From the NCBI GenBank assembly GCA_019359495.1, contig JAHHHF010000019.1, positions 1-34,394 on the forward strand: a DNA stretch of 34,394 nucleotides, written 5' to 3'. The notes under the pieces are model-generated. The model had not been told where the DNA came from. It worked only from the letters and a program-made list of their open reading frames with translations, and ran no database searches. The position numbers and the translations under genes are program-made. This document shows positions 17,792 to 25,156 of the stretch, piece after piece (the first letter of the stretch is position 1; each line of letters opens with the position of its first letter). This DNA is from Goleter apudmare HA4340-LM2 (GTDB lineage Bacteria > Cyanobacteriota > Cyanobacteriia > Cyanobacteriales > Nostocaceae).

Positions 17792-18694
17792 CTACTTACT
17801 AACAGCTAAAACCAAACCTTCACGAGCCAGTAATGCTTGAGGAAAGACAGATTTAATTTCAACCTGCACCTGATCAAGAAAGTCGTCGTCATCGTCTGGG
17901 TGATGGTGAGAGACTACCAATCTTTGCACACCAGCACTTTTAGCTAAATCAACAGCAGTTTGCCAGTGCAAATCAGCCGAGTCATGCTTGTGAGATGTTG
18001 GCGGAGGATAGGTAGCATTGGCAATCAATAAATCAACTCCCGTTACAATTTTTAAAATTCTTTCTTGCTCTAATTGCTCGCTATTCTTATGTAAATCTGT
18101 GATGTAGGCAACACTATATTCGCCCCAGGTGATTCGGTAGCCAACAGACCTTTGAGCCTGATTGATCAATGCCGTGACTATAGTCACATCATCCAGCTTC
18201 ACCTCACTATTTGGAGTCAGATTGTGGAATTGTAATTCTGACTGCATCGCTTGCAAGGGGAAAGGAAAATGCGGCTGGAGCATTTGGTCATATAGACACT
18301 GTTTGATTGAAGCACTATTTGAAGCAGCAGTACCGTAAATATGGAAGCGATTCTGTGCCACAAATGCAGGGGCAAAAAAAGGAAATCCTTGAATACGATT
18401 TGATTGGGAGTTGGTGAAAAATAAATGAGCTTCTATTGGCTGTTGTTGTTGCTGCCAAATTTTACCCAGTATGCGTAAGCCAGTACCACCATCAAAAATC
18501 AGGTGTTTGCCTGCTACATGGATCTGTACACAATCAGTATTGCCACCATAGCGCTTGGTATTGCTCCCAGGAGTGGGAATCAAACCTCTGACACCCCAAA
18601 ATTGCACTAAAAATGCTTCGATTGGGCTATCAAGCAGGGTAGTTGGCTTTTCTGTTAGATAGCTTTGGGAACCCGACAGTTCAAAGTTTGACAT
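17792..18694 (-). CDS. MBL-fold protein lacking most metal ligands (probable pseudoenzyme)
   Basis: 300 residues with a clear metallo-beta-lactamase-type scaffold of the PhnP-like/cyclic phosphodiesterase-related branch: FWGVRGLIPTPGSNTKRYGG (32-51), LIFDGGTGLR (65-74), IQGFPFF (101-107). The metal-binding HxHxDH position reads TNSQSNR (94-100), so the expected H95, H97, D99 and H100 are Asn, Gln, Asn and Arg. Later ligands also look replaced: Q179 where the family has His after Asn, and N226 in ANATY where Asp is usual. SHHHPDDDDDFLD (262-273) is retained. The intact frame argues against simple decay, so a binding or regulatory role is likely. It starts 11 nt downstream of panD on the same strand. 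Confidence 0.9.
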   Translation of the reverse strand: MSNFELSGSQSYLTEKPTTLLDSPIEAFLVQFWGVRGLIPTPGSNTKRYGGNTDCVQIHVAGKHLIFDGGTGLRILGKIWQQQQQPIEAHLFFTNSQSNRIQGFPFFAPAFVAQNRFHIYGTAASNSASIKQCLYDQMLQPHFPFPLQAMQSELQFHNLTPNSEVKLDDVTIVTALINQAQRSVGYRITWGEYSVAYITDLHKNSEQLEQERILKIVTGVDLLIANATYPPPTSHKHDSADLHWQTAVDLAKSAGVQRLVVSHHHPDDDDDFLDQVQVEIKSVFPQALLAREGLVLAVSK

Positions 18695-18705
18695 TTTTCT
18701 TGAAG

Positions 18706-19089
18706 TTAGACCTTACTGAGCAGGTCATCGTAGTGCCGCACTTCCGAAAGTCGGTTTTTTTCATCTACTATGACAACTGTAGGAGAGTAATTTTTTAACT
18801 CTTCCGGAGTGAACTGCCCGTAAGCCATTATAATCAGGCGATCGCCCATAATGCCTAGACGTGCCGCAGCCCCATTTAACTCAATCACTCCTGAATTAGC
18901 TGGAGCCGGGATCGCATAAGTAATAAAACGTTCACCATTAGCATTATTCACTACCTGTACCTGTTCGTAGGGTAAGATCCCAGATTTTTCCAACAGGACT
19001 TGATCAATGCTAATACTACCCACGTAGTTGAGATTGGCTCCAGTGAGGGTACAGTTATGAATTTTTGCCAAAAGGAGAGTGCGCTGCAT
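18706..19089 (-). CDS. panD: Aspartate 1-decarboxylase precursor
   Basis: A 127-residue pyruvoyl enzyme that makes beta-alanine from aspartate for pantothenate and CoA synthesis. The self-cleavage site is Gly24-Ser25 in NYVGSISID; Ser25 becomes the pyruvoyl group. Also visible are K9 in LLAKIHNCT, the active-site-region [13 protein letters not shown], and [20 protein letters not shown] near the end, all as in the family. The length is standard. The next gene, 11 nt downstream, is the MBL-like pseudoenzyme, so the two are probably co-transcribed; that makes the neighbour a candidate partner or regulator, though this is inference. Confidence 0.97.
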   Translation of the reverse strand: MQRTLLLAKIHNCTLTGANLNYVGSISIDQVLLEKSGILPYEQVQVVNNANGERFITYAIPAPANSGVIELNGAAARLGIMGDRLIIMAYGQFTPEELKNYSPTVVIVDEKNRLSEVRHYDDLLSKV

Positions 19090-19154
19090 TTTGTTTTAGG
19101 ATTTTGTAGCAATTTTGGCATGTAATAACTGGGAATTAGGAATTGGTCATTTGG

Positions 19155-19184
19155 AGAGACGTTGTAGTATCACGTCTGTACAAG
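19155..19184. repeat. Small palindromic repeat (copy 1)
   Basis: AGAGACGTTG...ACGTCTGTACAAG. It is closely related to the copy at 25118-25148, with the same AGA(C/T)GTTG arm, ACGTCT arm and TGTACAAG tail. It is a dispersed Nostoc-type palindrome, here in the panD-ppa gap. Confidence 0.6.
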
Positions 19185-19206
19185 AGTCAAAGGTCAAGTG
19201 TATTCT

Positions 19207-19238
19207 CCCTATTTCCCGATGCCCTATTCCCTATTCCC
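19207..19238. repeat. Heptamer tandem repeat (CCCTATT)
   Basis: CCCTATT occurs at 19207-19213, 19222-19228 and 19229-19235, followed by CCC. It is an STRR-like tract just downstream of the ppa stop codon. Confidence 0.7.
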
Positions 19239-19245
19239 AGTAAAT

Positions 19246-19764
19246 TTAACCTTTATAAGCTTTAATAGACTTGTCTACCAAGGCTTTGACCTGATCAACA
19301 TCCTGCCAACCAAGGATTTGAGTTACCTTTTTTTCCAGATTTTTATAACTACGGAAAAATTCAGCAATTTCTTCCAAGCGGTGAGGTGCTATATCTTTCA
19401 GGGATTTTACTTCAGCGTAACGTGGATCTTTGTCAGGTACAGCCAGAATTTTTTCATCGCGATCGCCACCGTCAATCATCTCCAAAAAGCCAATTGGTCG
19501 TGCGGCAATTACACAGCCTGGGAAGGTAGGTTCATCCATGATAACGATACCATCGAGTGGATCGCCATCATCAGCTAATGTATTGGGAATAAATCCATAG
19601 TCATAGGGATACTGTACCGAAGCATACAGTACTCGATCTAAAGCAAAAGCTTCCAGATCTTTGTCGTATTCGTATTTATTTTTACTTCCGCCTGCAATTT
19701 CAATTAGAACGTTAATTAAACCTGGTTTTGGTTGGGCTGGTATCAGGGATAAGTTTACGGACAC
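19246..19764 (-). CDS. ppa: Inorganic pyrophosphatase (soluble, family I)
   Basis: 172 residues. It hydrolyses pyrophosphate to phosphate, pulling biosynthetic reactions forward. Family I signatures are [38 protein letters not shown] (with the metal-binding Asp residues of DGDPLD), [14 protein letters not shown] and [14 protein letters not shown]. Length is usual for bacterial hexameric enzymes. It is transcribed on the same strand as panD but about 150 bp upstream of it, with repeats between, so probably separate. Confidence 0.97.
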   Translation of the reverse strand: MSVNLSLIPAQPKPGLINVLIEIAGGSKNKYEYDKDLEAFALDRVLYASVQYPYDYGFIPNTLADDGDPLDGIVIMDEPTFPGCVIAARPIGFLEMIDGGDRDEKILAVPDKDPRYAEVKSLKDIAPHRLEEIAEFFRSYKNLEKKVTQILGWQDVDQVKALVDKSIKAYKG

Positions 19765-20309
19765 AGAGAAACTCCTGTTTGAAGGGTGAATTATGGGTGT
19801 GCTCTATATTGGCTCCCCGTGTAGAATTTTAGGGCCAAGGGGGACTTCTTCCCAAGGTATTCATGTCATCACTGCTAAATCAAAAGACTTCTCCCTGGTT
19901 TGAATACCCAAAACCGTTTCTCTCTCGGTCAGTTCATTTGAGGGGTAAAATTGTTTGTAGTCAAGATTTTAGTCCTTGTTTTCTTCAGCACTTCAGAACT
20001 TTTTGCAGGTAACAAAATACAGTAGCCTGCCGATAATTACTACCGCAGGCTACTGACTAGTCACTTGAATTTGGAAGGGAAAGACACAGATGTAAATAAT
20101 TTCTGATTAATTACATTGCCTTTTGCCTCTTTTGAGTTTTGGGTTGAGTTTGCTGTGTCAACCTGTTATGTCTGTGGAATATTAGAATATTTTTTGTGGG
20201 TAAAGTGATCATTTCGGAGTATCTCTCTCCCTTAACTGGTAAATGCTTTTCACCTCCATTTGCAGACCATCCTGCTGGTGAAATTGTATTAGCACGTTTT
20301 GTTTGATGT
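19765..20309. other. 545-bp intergenic region
   Basis: It lies between the ppa start and the end of the 60-residue peptide gene, both minus strand, and so holds the ppa promoter. The one striking element is the hairpin at 20020-20055 (separate entry). No further ORF is convincing. Confidence 0.5.
20020..20055 (-). terminator. Strong hairpin, probable minus-strand terminator
   Basis: A perfect 11-bp stem, CAGTAGCCTGC (20020-20030) and GCAGGCTACTG (20045-20055), with a 14-nt loop. In minus-strand sense it is followed by TATTTTGTT, a modest T-tract. It lies about 255 nt downstream of the 60-residue peptide gene, so that transcript would have a long 3' tail. It could also end a separate small RNA. 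Confidence 0.55.
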
Positions 20310-20492
20310 TCACTTTTTTTGGATATTGTAGGTTAGTGGTTGTTGATTATTCAGAACATCGGTTGATGAATAGTAGGCAATGAAGAATACGGGTAGCGTC
20401 AACGTTAATAGAGCGATCGCAGTTCCCACAATGTCTGCCAAGCGATGGGAATATGTGTCGGAAGAATTGGCAGACTGGCTATTTGAATTCAT
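20310..20492 (-). CDS. 60-residue single-helix membrane peptide
   Basis: A short polar, Ser/Asn-rich N-terminus (1-17) is followed by one hydrophobic helix (about 20-43; IVGTAIALLTLTLPVFFIAY) and a polar tail. The RLADIVGTAIALLTLTLP core looks like a conserved cyanobacterial mini-protein, which together with the isolated position argues for a real gene. Function is unknown; a thylakoid or plasma-membrane location is likely. Confidence 0.6.
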   Translation of the reverse strand: MNSNSQSANSSDTYSHRLADIVGTAIALLTLTLPVFFIAYYSSTDVLNNQQPLTYNIQKK

Positions 20493-21435
20493 ACAAAAAA
20501 GTTGAAGTTCATCACATCACTTGTTAGATCTACTCTCTATAAAAGAGAGCCTTGATCCTATTTTACCTATTTTTTCACTGTAAATTGTGTAGCTTGACCA
20601 AATTTTAACCAGTTTGACAAGTGTCATAATGGCAGTTAAGCACCATAACATCTTGATACAAAGTTTGGTAAAAACACTTCCGGTTTGATTTGGTGACTAC
20701 TATTTTTCAGTGAGTCTCTGTACAGTGTAATCTATTAGTTATACAGATGGTAGGGCAATAGCATTATAAGTTACATTTTTTATCTTATTTTTAGATGTAT
20801 TTGCCAATAGGCTTTAGCATGATTACAGCAGTCTCATAATATCTTGAAACCCCTTCTAAAACAGAATCACAAGGTTTGACACTTGTTTGCAGCCACTCGG
20901 ATAAATACCGAATAATTACTGAGACTGCACCCAGGTAGTGAATACTTTCTCTGTGGTTATACCCAAATATATTTGAGACTTGAAGATCATCCGGTTATCT
21001 TGGATTTTTTCAGGCTTTAGTTACACCGAATAAATACAGATAGCTCAGATTAGTTCAGCAATATTTATTCAACGAGACTTGCAGATAGTTTTGCTAATAC
21101 ACCTCAAGAATGTTTCATAATTTAAATTAGCTATACTCGGCAATGTTAATTCAATTTTGTCAATCTGCATACAGGTAGAGTAATATTCATTTGCTGATAT
21201 ACAAAGTTAATATGCAACTATTTTTGTAGGCAAGCATAAAGGAGACCTGAGAAATAAGTTAGCAGATTACATGAGGAGATTTATATCCAATTGACCAACA
21301 AAAAAAAGCCGCCACTGAACTAGGGCGGTGTGGTTAAGCAATCGGAGGGTAGTTATAGCTTACTGTGCTAATTTGAAAATTGTTGTAGCACAGTTTGCAG
21401 TTGTTAAACAGCCATCAAATTAATAACTAATTTAA
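20493..21435. other. 943-bp gene-free region
   Basis: This AT-rich stretch has no ORF of coding quality on either strand. It must hold the promoter of the 60-residue peptide gene and the 3' end of the DUF362 transcript (terminator at 21300-21328). GAATAAATAC-like motifs recur near 20900-21040 but do not form a clear element. Its size makes an unrecognised small RNA possible. Confidence 0.5.
21300..21328 (-). terminator. Probable terminator of the DUF362 gene
   Basis: In minus-strand sense CCGCC (21324-21328) pairs with GGCGG (21309-21313) and is followed by C and eight T residues (21300-21307 as A on the plus strand). The stem is short but GC-rich, and it lies about 110 nt after the stop codon of the DUF362 gene. 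Confidence 0.55.
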
Positions 21436-22407
21436 TTAACGTCTATCATAAGCAGTCATTGGTTCTTTGATAAATCGGATGTAAAGGTGTTTGAAAGTTG
21501 ATTTAATCACACGAGGCATGGCAAAATCGATGGGCATTAACTTATCTGGCAGTCGCCAATCATCGATGCGTAATAATTCGGGTTCTAAGTTGGGAAAGTG
21601 AATATCAGTGAGTTCTGGACAAATTCCTAGTCTTTGGGAAGCAGCTATCGTGGGTACTTGATGGGGTGGGACTTTGAGGATTTCCACGATCGCGCGATCG
21701 AGGGCAAAAACATCTGAGGCTGCTGCTAAAACACCCAGTAATCGAGGTTCACCATTACTGGGGCCATTACCTTCATGGCCGATAATGCCATCTAAAATAG
21801 TTAAATTGGGGTTAATTGCCCTAGCAGTCTCTACTAACATTTCACCAAATCGGTTGGCATCTTTTCCTGCTTCTAAATGCCACCAAGCTTTCATTTTGCC
21901 GGGGACACAACCAAATAGGTTTTTGACTCCCATTGTTAATGTTAGCTGGGCATGAGATTTTACCTTGGGTAGGTTAATCACTACATCCGCTTCCATCGCC
22001 TCTTTAGACAAGCGTAAGTGGTTAAAATTCTCGCCAACAGTTTGGTAACGCTGTCCATGAAAATCAATAATCGGCAGATTTAATTCGTCTAACATTGGCA
22101 GATAACCGTTCGCCGCCGCGACTCCTTTCGCACTTCCAAAAGCGGGACTATCTCCTAAAAATGGCTTACCGCCAAGTTCCATTACCATCTGAGCAACTTC
22201 ATAAACCAATTCGGGGCGGGTTGTACACTCTTTTCTCGGACGTGCTCCTGTAAGCAAATTGGGTTTGAGCAAGACGCGATCGCCTCTATTCACGAAAGCT
22301 GTCATTCCCCCAAAAGGTTCCAGTAGTGTCACTAGCGACTCCCGTAAAGCCTCTCGCTCGTAGGAAGTAGCCCGGATTAGACTGACAGATGGTTTTTGAG
22401 TTTGCAT
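21436..22407 (-). CDS. DUF362 domain-containing protein
   Basis: 323 residues covering a DUF362 module. Key segments are DRVLLKPNLL at about 43-52, GDSPAFGSAKGV, VVINLPKVKSHAQLTLTMGV and KNLFGCVPGKMKAWWH in the centre, then LDGIIGHEGNGPSNGE and DVFALDRAIVEILKV. No ferredoxin-like Cys cluster is present, unlike the longer DUF362-Fe/S proteins. Biochemical role is not established for the family. The gene lies about 70 nt downstream of aspartase on the same strand, so the two may be co-transcribed. Confidence 0.88.
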   Translation of the reverse strand: MQTQKPSVSLIRATSYEREALRESLVTLLEPFGGMTAFVNRGDRVLLKPNLLTGARPRKECTTRPELVYEVAQMVMELGGKPFLGDSPAFGSAKGVAAANGYLPMLDELNLPIIDFHGQRYQTVGENFNHLRLSKEAMEADVVINLPKVKSHAQLTLTMGVKNLFGCVPGKMKAWWHLEAGKDANRFGEMLVETARAINPNLTILDGIIGHEGNGPSNGEPRLLGVLAAASDVFALDRAIVEILKVPPHQVPTIAASQRLGICPELTDIHFPNLEPELLRIDDWRLPDKLMPIDFAMPRVIKSTFKHLYIRFIKEPMTAYDRR

Positions 22408-22479
22408 GGATCTTAAATTACGCGTAGTGAAGATAGGAAAAAAAGAATCTTCCTTATTTTCTATCTTCCTACTATGTTT

Positions 22480-23916
22480 TTAATCTATATTTGCCTGTTC
22501 TGCCCTGAGGGGTGAGATACCACTCATTTGTTCTAGATTTAATACTGCGGCTAATTCCTCGGCACTCATCAACTCTTTTTCCAGAACTATCTGCCGTAAA
22601 GATTTACCTGTTTCTAGGGATTCTTTGGCGACGGCCGCCGCATTAAGATAACCGATGTGGGGATTGAGGGCTGTGACTAGGGCTAAACTACCTTCGGCGT
22701 ATGCTAAACAACGATCGCTATTAGCGGTAATCCCTTGGATGCAATTTTTAGTGAGGGCAACGATTGTATTACCCAAAATTTCGATACTGTGAATTAAGTC
22801 ATAGGCAATTAGCGGCATCATCACATTTAATTCTAATTGTCCGGCTTGGGCTGCCAGAGCGATCGCACTATCGTAACCCATCACCTGAAAACACACCATT
22901 GATGTCATCTCTGCCATCACGGGATTATATTTACCAGGCATAATTGAGGAACCAGGCTGGACTGGTGGTAGTTGAATTTCTTTAAATCCCGTTTTGGGGC
23001 CAGAATCCATCAGTCGTAAGTCATGGGAGATTTTCACTAAATCCTGTGCCAAGTTGCGTAAAGCGCCGGAGACATTCACAAATGGAGCCATACTCTGCAT
23101 TGCTGCCATCAGATGGGGTGCTGGTTCTAAGGGAGAGTTTAATAATTCTGCGAGGACTTGCACAACTCTCCCACGGTAGAGGGGATGAGTATTTAATCCT
23201 GTACCTGCGGCACTACCTCCCAAACCTAGCACCATCAAATCCCCAGAGGCAGTATAGATGCGGTTTTGGTGTTCTGCCAGGATGTGTGCCCAAGCCCGAA
23301 AATTCTCGCCCAGGCGTACAGGGACGGCATCCTGGAGGTGAGTTCTGCCGGATTTGACAATATCCTGAAATTCTTCGGCTTTGTTTTCCAAAGTTGCGAT
23401 CGCCTGCTCTAAGGCTGGGTGTAATGTATGAGCAAGTGCCAATAAGCCACCAATGCGAATTGCTGTAGGGATGACATCATTGGTAGACTGGCCATAGTTA
23501 ACGTGGTCATTGGGGCTGACACGCTGATAATTACCTTTTTGCTCACCGAGAATTTCTAAGGCGCGATTTGCCAACACTTCATTGACATTCATGTGATGGG
23601 AAGTACCCGCACCAGCTTGATACACATCCACCACAAATTGATCGCGTAACTTCCCGTCCAGGATTTCGTCTGCGGCTTGCACAATTGCCTGACTAATATC
23701 TGGGGGAATACAACCTAATTCCCCATTGACAATTGCTGTAGCTTTTTTTATGAGTAAACAAGCATCTACGTAAGTAGGTAAAGGCTGAAGACCACTAATC
23801 GGGAAATTTTCTATTGCCCGCAGCGTTTGGATACCGTAGTAAGCGCTACTGGGGATTTGGCGATCGCCCATCGAATCGCGTTCGATGCGAAATTGGGAGT
23901 CTGATTGTTGAGTCAT
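22480..23916 (-). CDS. aspA: Aspartate ammonia-lyase (class II fumarase/aspartase superfamily)
   Basis: 478 residues. It deaminates aspartate reversibly to fumarate and ammonia. The superfamily signature GSSIMPGKYNPV (mobile SS loop) is present, along with GAGTSHHMNVNEVLANRA, NYGQSTNDVIPTA and SGRTHLQDAVPVRLGE. The GTGLNTHP segment is more aspartase-like than fumarase-like, and the N-terminus (RIERDSMGDRQIP) also fits aspartase. A class II fumarase reading cannot be fully excluded. The signature has KYNP where most members have KVNP. It may be co-transcribed with the DUF362 gene downstream. Confidence 0.92.
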   Translation of the reverse strand: MTQQSDSQFRIERDSMGDRQIPSSAYYGIQTLRAIENFPISGLQPLPTYVDACLLIKKATAIVNGELGCIPPDISQAIVQAADEILDGKLRDQFVVDVYQAGAGTSHHMNVNEVLANRALEILGEQKGNYQRVSPNDHVNYGQSTNDVIPTAIRIGGLLALAHTLHPALEQAIATLENKAEEFQDIVKSGRTHLQDAVPVRLGENFRAWAHILAEHQNRIYTASGDLMVLGLGGSAAGTGLNTHPLYRGRVVQVLAELLNSPLEPAPHLMAAMQSMAPFVNVSGALRNLAQDLVKISHDLRLMDSGPKTGFKEIQLPPVQPGSSIMPGKYNPVMAEMTSMVCFQVMGYDSAIALAAQAGQLELNVMMPLIAYDLIHSIEILGNTIVALTKNCIQGITANSDRCLAYAEGSLALVTALNPHIGYLNAAAVAKESLETGKSLRQIVLEKELMSAEELAAVLNLEQMSGISPLRAEQANID

Positions 23917-24089
23917 AAAGTTATTTGGGATAATCTCAAGAAACAGATCATCCCATGCCTAGGGAATGATGTGTAAAGCCAATTCTTTCTCTTTATGCGT
24001 CCCACACTTTACTCATCACCTCTACATCCAACTAAAAGAGTCAAGGGTCAAGGATCAAAAATCAAGGTTTTTGGACTTTCGACTTTTGA

Positions 24090-24116
24090 CCGGAGGCGGA
24101 GCGTCTCCGGCTCCGC
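24090..24116. repeat. REP-like GC-rich palindrome
   Basis: Two overlapping inverted repeats, CCGGAG/CTCCGG (24090-24095, 24105-24110) and GCGGAGC/GCTCCGC (24096-24102, 24110-24116), can form alternative hairpins. It is much more GC-rich than its surroundings and typical of dispersed extragenic palindromes in Nostocales. Confidence 0.65.
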
Positions 24117-24150
24117 TCTGGACAATCTTTATGAGAAAAATATGACATCA

Positions 24151-24181
24151 TTAAAGTATAGGACTAGGTGCTATACTTTAA
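24151..24181. promoter_or_regulatory. Perfect inverted repeat, candidate autoregulatory operator
   Basis: TTAAAGTATA (24151-24160) and TATACTTTAA (24172-24181) are a perfect 10-bp inverted repeat with an 11-nt spacer, so the half-site centres are 21 bp apart, two helical turns. The right half contains TATACT, a plausible -10 box. It ends 22 nt before the start codon of the HTH antitoxin-like gene, the usual place for an autoregulatory site. Confidence 0.65.
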
Positions 24182-24203
24182 ACAAAGAGACTATAAAATA
24201 GAA

Positions 24204-24521
24204 ATGCGGAAGAAAAAATCAGCAATTCTGGAAGCAGTTCATGAGACAGCTACAGACTTGCACAAAGCTGGACTAATGAATCAAACTACATTGCGCGAGT
24301 TTGAAAGCCTATGCCTACCTCCTATTGAGCCTCTAGAACCTCATCAAATTAAAGAAATACGGGAATCATCTCAAGTCAGTCAAGCTGTTTTTGCACGTAT
24401 TTTGAATATAAGTCCTTCAACGGTTCAAAAATGGGAAATAGGACAAAAGCGGCCTAGTGGAACATCTCTTAAGCTACTGCACTTAGTGAAGAATCGTGGG
24501 TTAAACAGTGTGCTGTATTAA
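24204..24521 (+). CDS. Antitoxin-like HTH regulator (NadS/HigA type), no toxin adjacent
   Basis: 105 residues from the ATG at 24204; a longer frame opens earlier but would start inside the candidate operator. The N-terminal segment ILEAVHETATDLHKAG and the linker FESLCLPPIEPLEP are typical of antitoxins of RelE/ParE/HigB-type toxins. The Xre-type helix-turn-helix is at about 50-90: IKEIRESSQVSQAVFARIL, then STVQKWEIGQKRPSG. Such genes usually follow a toxin gene of about 100 codons, but nothing of the kind is readable in the 287 bp upstream. The stop is 41 nt before pgsA, so the two may share a transcript. It may be a retained orphan regulator. Confidence 0.85.
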   Translation: MRKKKSAILEAVHETATDLHKAGLMNQTTLREFESLCLPPIEPLEPHQIKEIRESSQVSQAVFARILNISPSTVQKWEIGQKRPSGTSLKLLHLVKNRGLNSVLY

Positions 24522-24562
24522 AATGGTTAACCCCTAAAAATCATTTGAATTGATAATTGCTG

Positions 24563-25078
24563 ATGACTATACCCAATTGGATTACTTTTTCACGGTTACT
24601 GGGTGTACCGTTCTTGCTTTACGGCTTATACAATCCCACACCACAAGCTAGGTGGATATGTTTAACGATTTTTTTAGTTGCCGCATTAACTGATTGGTTG
24701 GATGGCTATTTAGCTAGAAAACTCAACCAAATTACTGATTTAGGTAAATTTCTCGACCCTTTGGTGGATAAATTTTTAGTACTTGCACCGTTGATGGTGT
24801 TGATTGAATTAGGCAAAGTTCCAGCTTGGGGAGTGTTCTTGATTTTAGCGCGGGAATTAGCGATCGCCGGTTGGCGGGTAAATCAAACGACCATTACTGG
24901 GGCGAATATTTGGGGTAAACTCAAAACCGTTAGTCAAATTATAGCGATCGCACTTCTGATCGCACCCTTATCAGCAGCTTGGCAAATGCCTTCCCTAATT
25001 GCTTTTTGGGTAGCTGTTTCCCTGACGTTAATTTCTGGAGCGATTTACTTATTACCGTCAAAAGAAGTGAGTAATTAG
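24563..25078 (+). CDS. pgsA: CDP-diacylglycerol-glycerol-3-phosphate 3-phosphatidyltransferase
   Basis: 171 residues from the ATG at 24563; a TTG two codons earlier is less likely. It makes phosphatidylglycerophosphate, the precursor of phosphatidylglycerol, which is essential in thylakoid membranes. The CDP-alcohol phosphotransferase signature DG-x2-AR-x8-G-x3-D-x3-D is complete in DWLDGYLARKLNQI, then GKFLDPLVDK. It starts with IPNWITFSRLLGVPFLL as usual for PgsA and has about four to five membrane segments. Confidence 0.95.
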   Translation: MTIPNWITFSRLLGVPFLLYGLYNPTPQARWICLTIFLVAALTDWLDGYLARKLNQITDLGKFLDPLVDKFLVLAPLMVLIELGKVPAWGVFLILARELAIAGWRVNQTTITGANIWGKLKTVSQIIAIALLIAPLSAAWQMPSLIAFWVAVSLTLISGAIYLLPSKEVSN

Positions 25079-25085
25079 GTTGTTG

Positions 25086-25106
25086 TTAGTCATTTGTCAT
25101 TTGTCA
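25086..25106. repeat. Heptamer tandem repeat (TTTGTCA)
   Basis: Three heptamers, TTAGTCA, TTTGTCA and TTTGTCA, lie directly downstream of pgsA; STRR-like. Confidence 0.7.
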
Positions 25107-25117
25107 TTGGTTTTTGG

Positions 25118-25148
25118 TAGAGATGTTGCACTGCAACGTCTGTACAAG
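25118..25148. repeat. Small palindromic repeat (copy 2)
   Basis: The arms AGATGTTGCA and TGCAACGTCT form a palindrome with one mismatch around a single base, followed by TGTACAAG. It is the same repeat family as 19155-19184. Here it separates pgsA from the convergent sugar-phosphate transferase. Confidence 0.65.
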
Positions 25149-25156
25149 TTTCTTCC

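Noticed and set aside
19198-19578. 126-codon plus-strand frame opposite ppa
   Set aside because: It is antisense to a certain pyrophosphatase gene and includes the CCCTATT repeat tract; no gene-like features.
23995-24201. 68-codon frame upstream of the antitoxin-like gene as a possible toxin
   Set aside because: It runs through the REP-like palindrome and the inverted repeat, and it is far from any RelE/ParE/HigB pattern.
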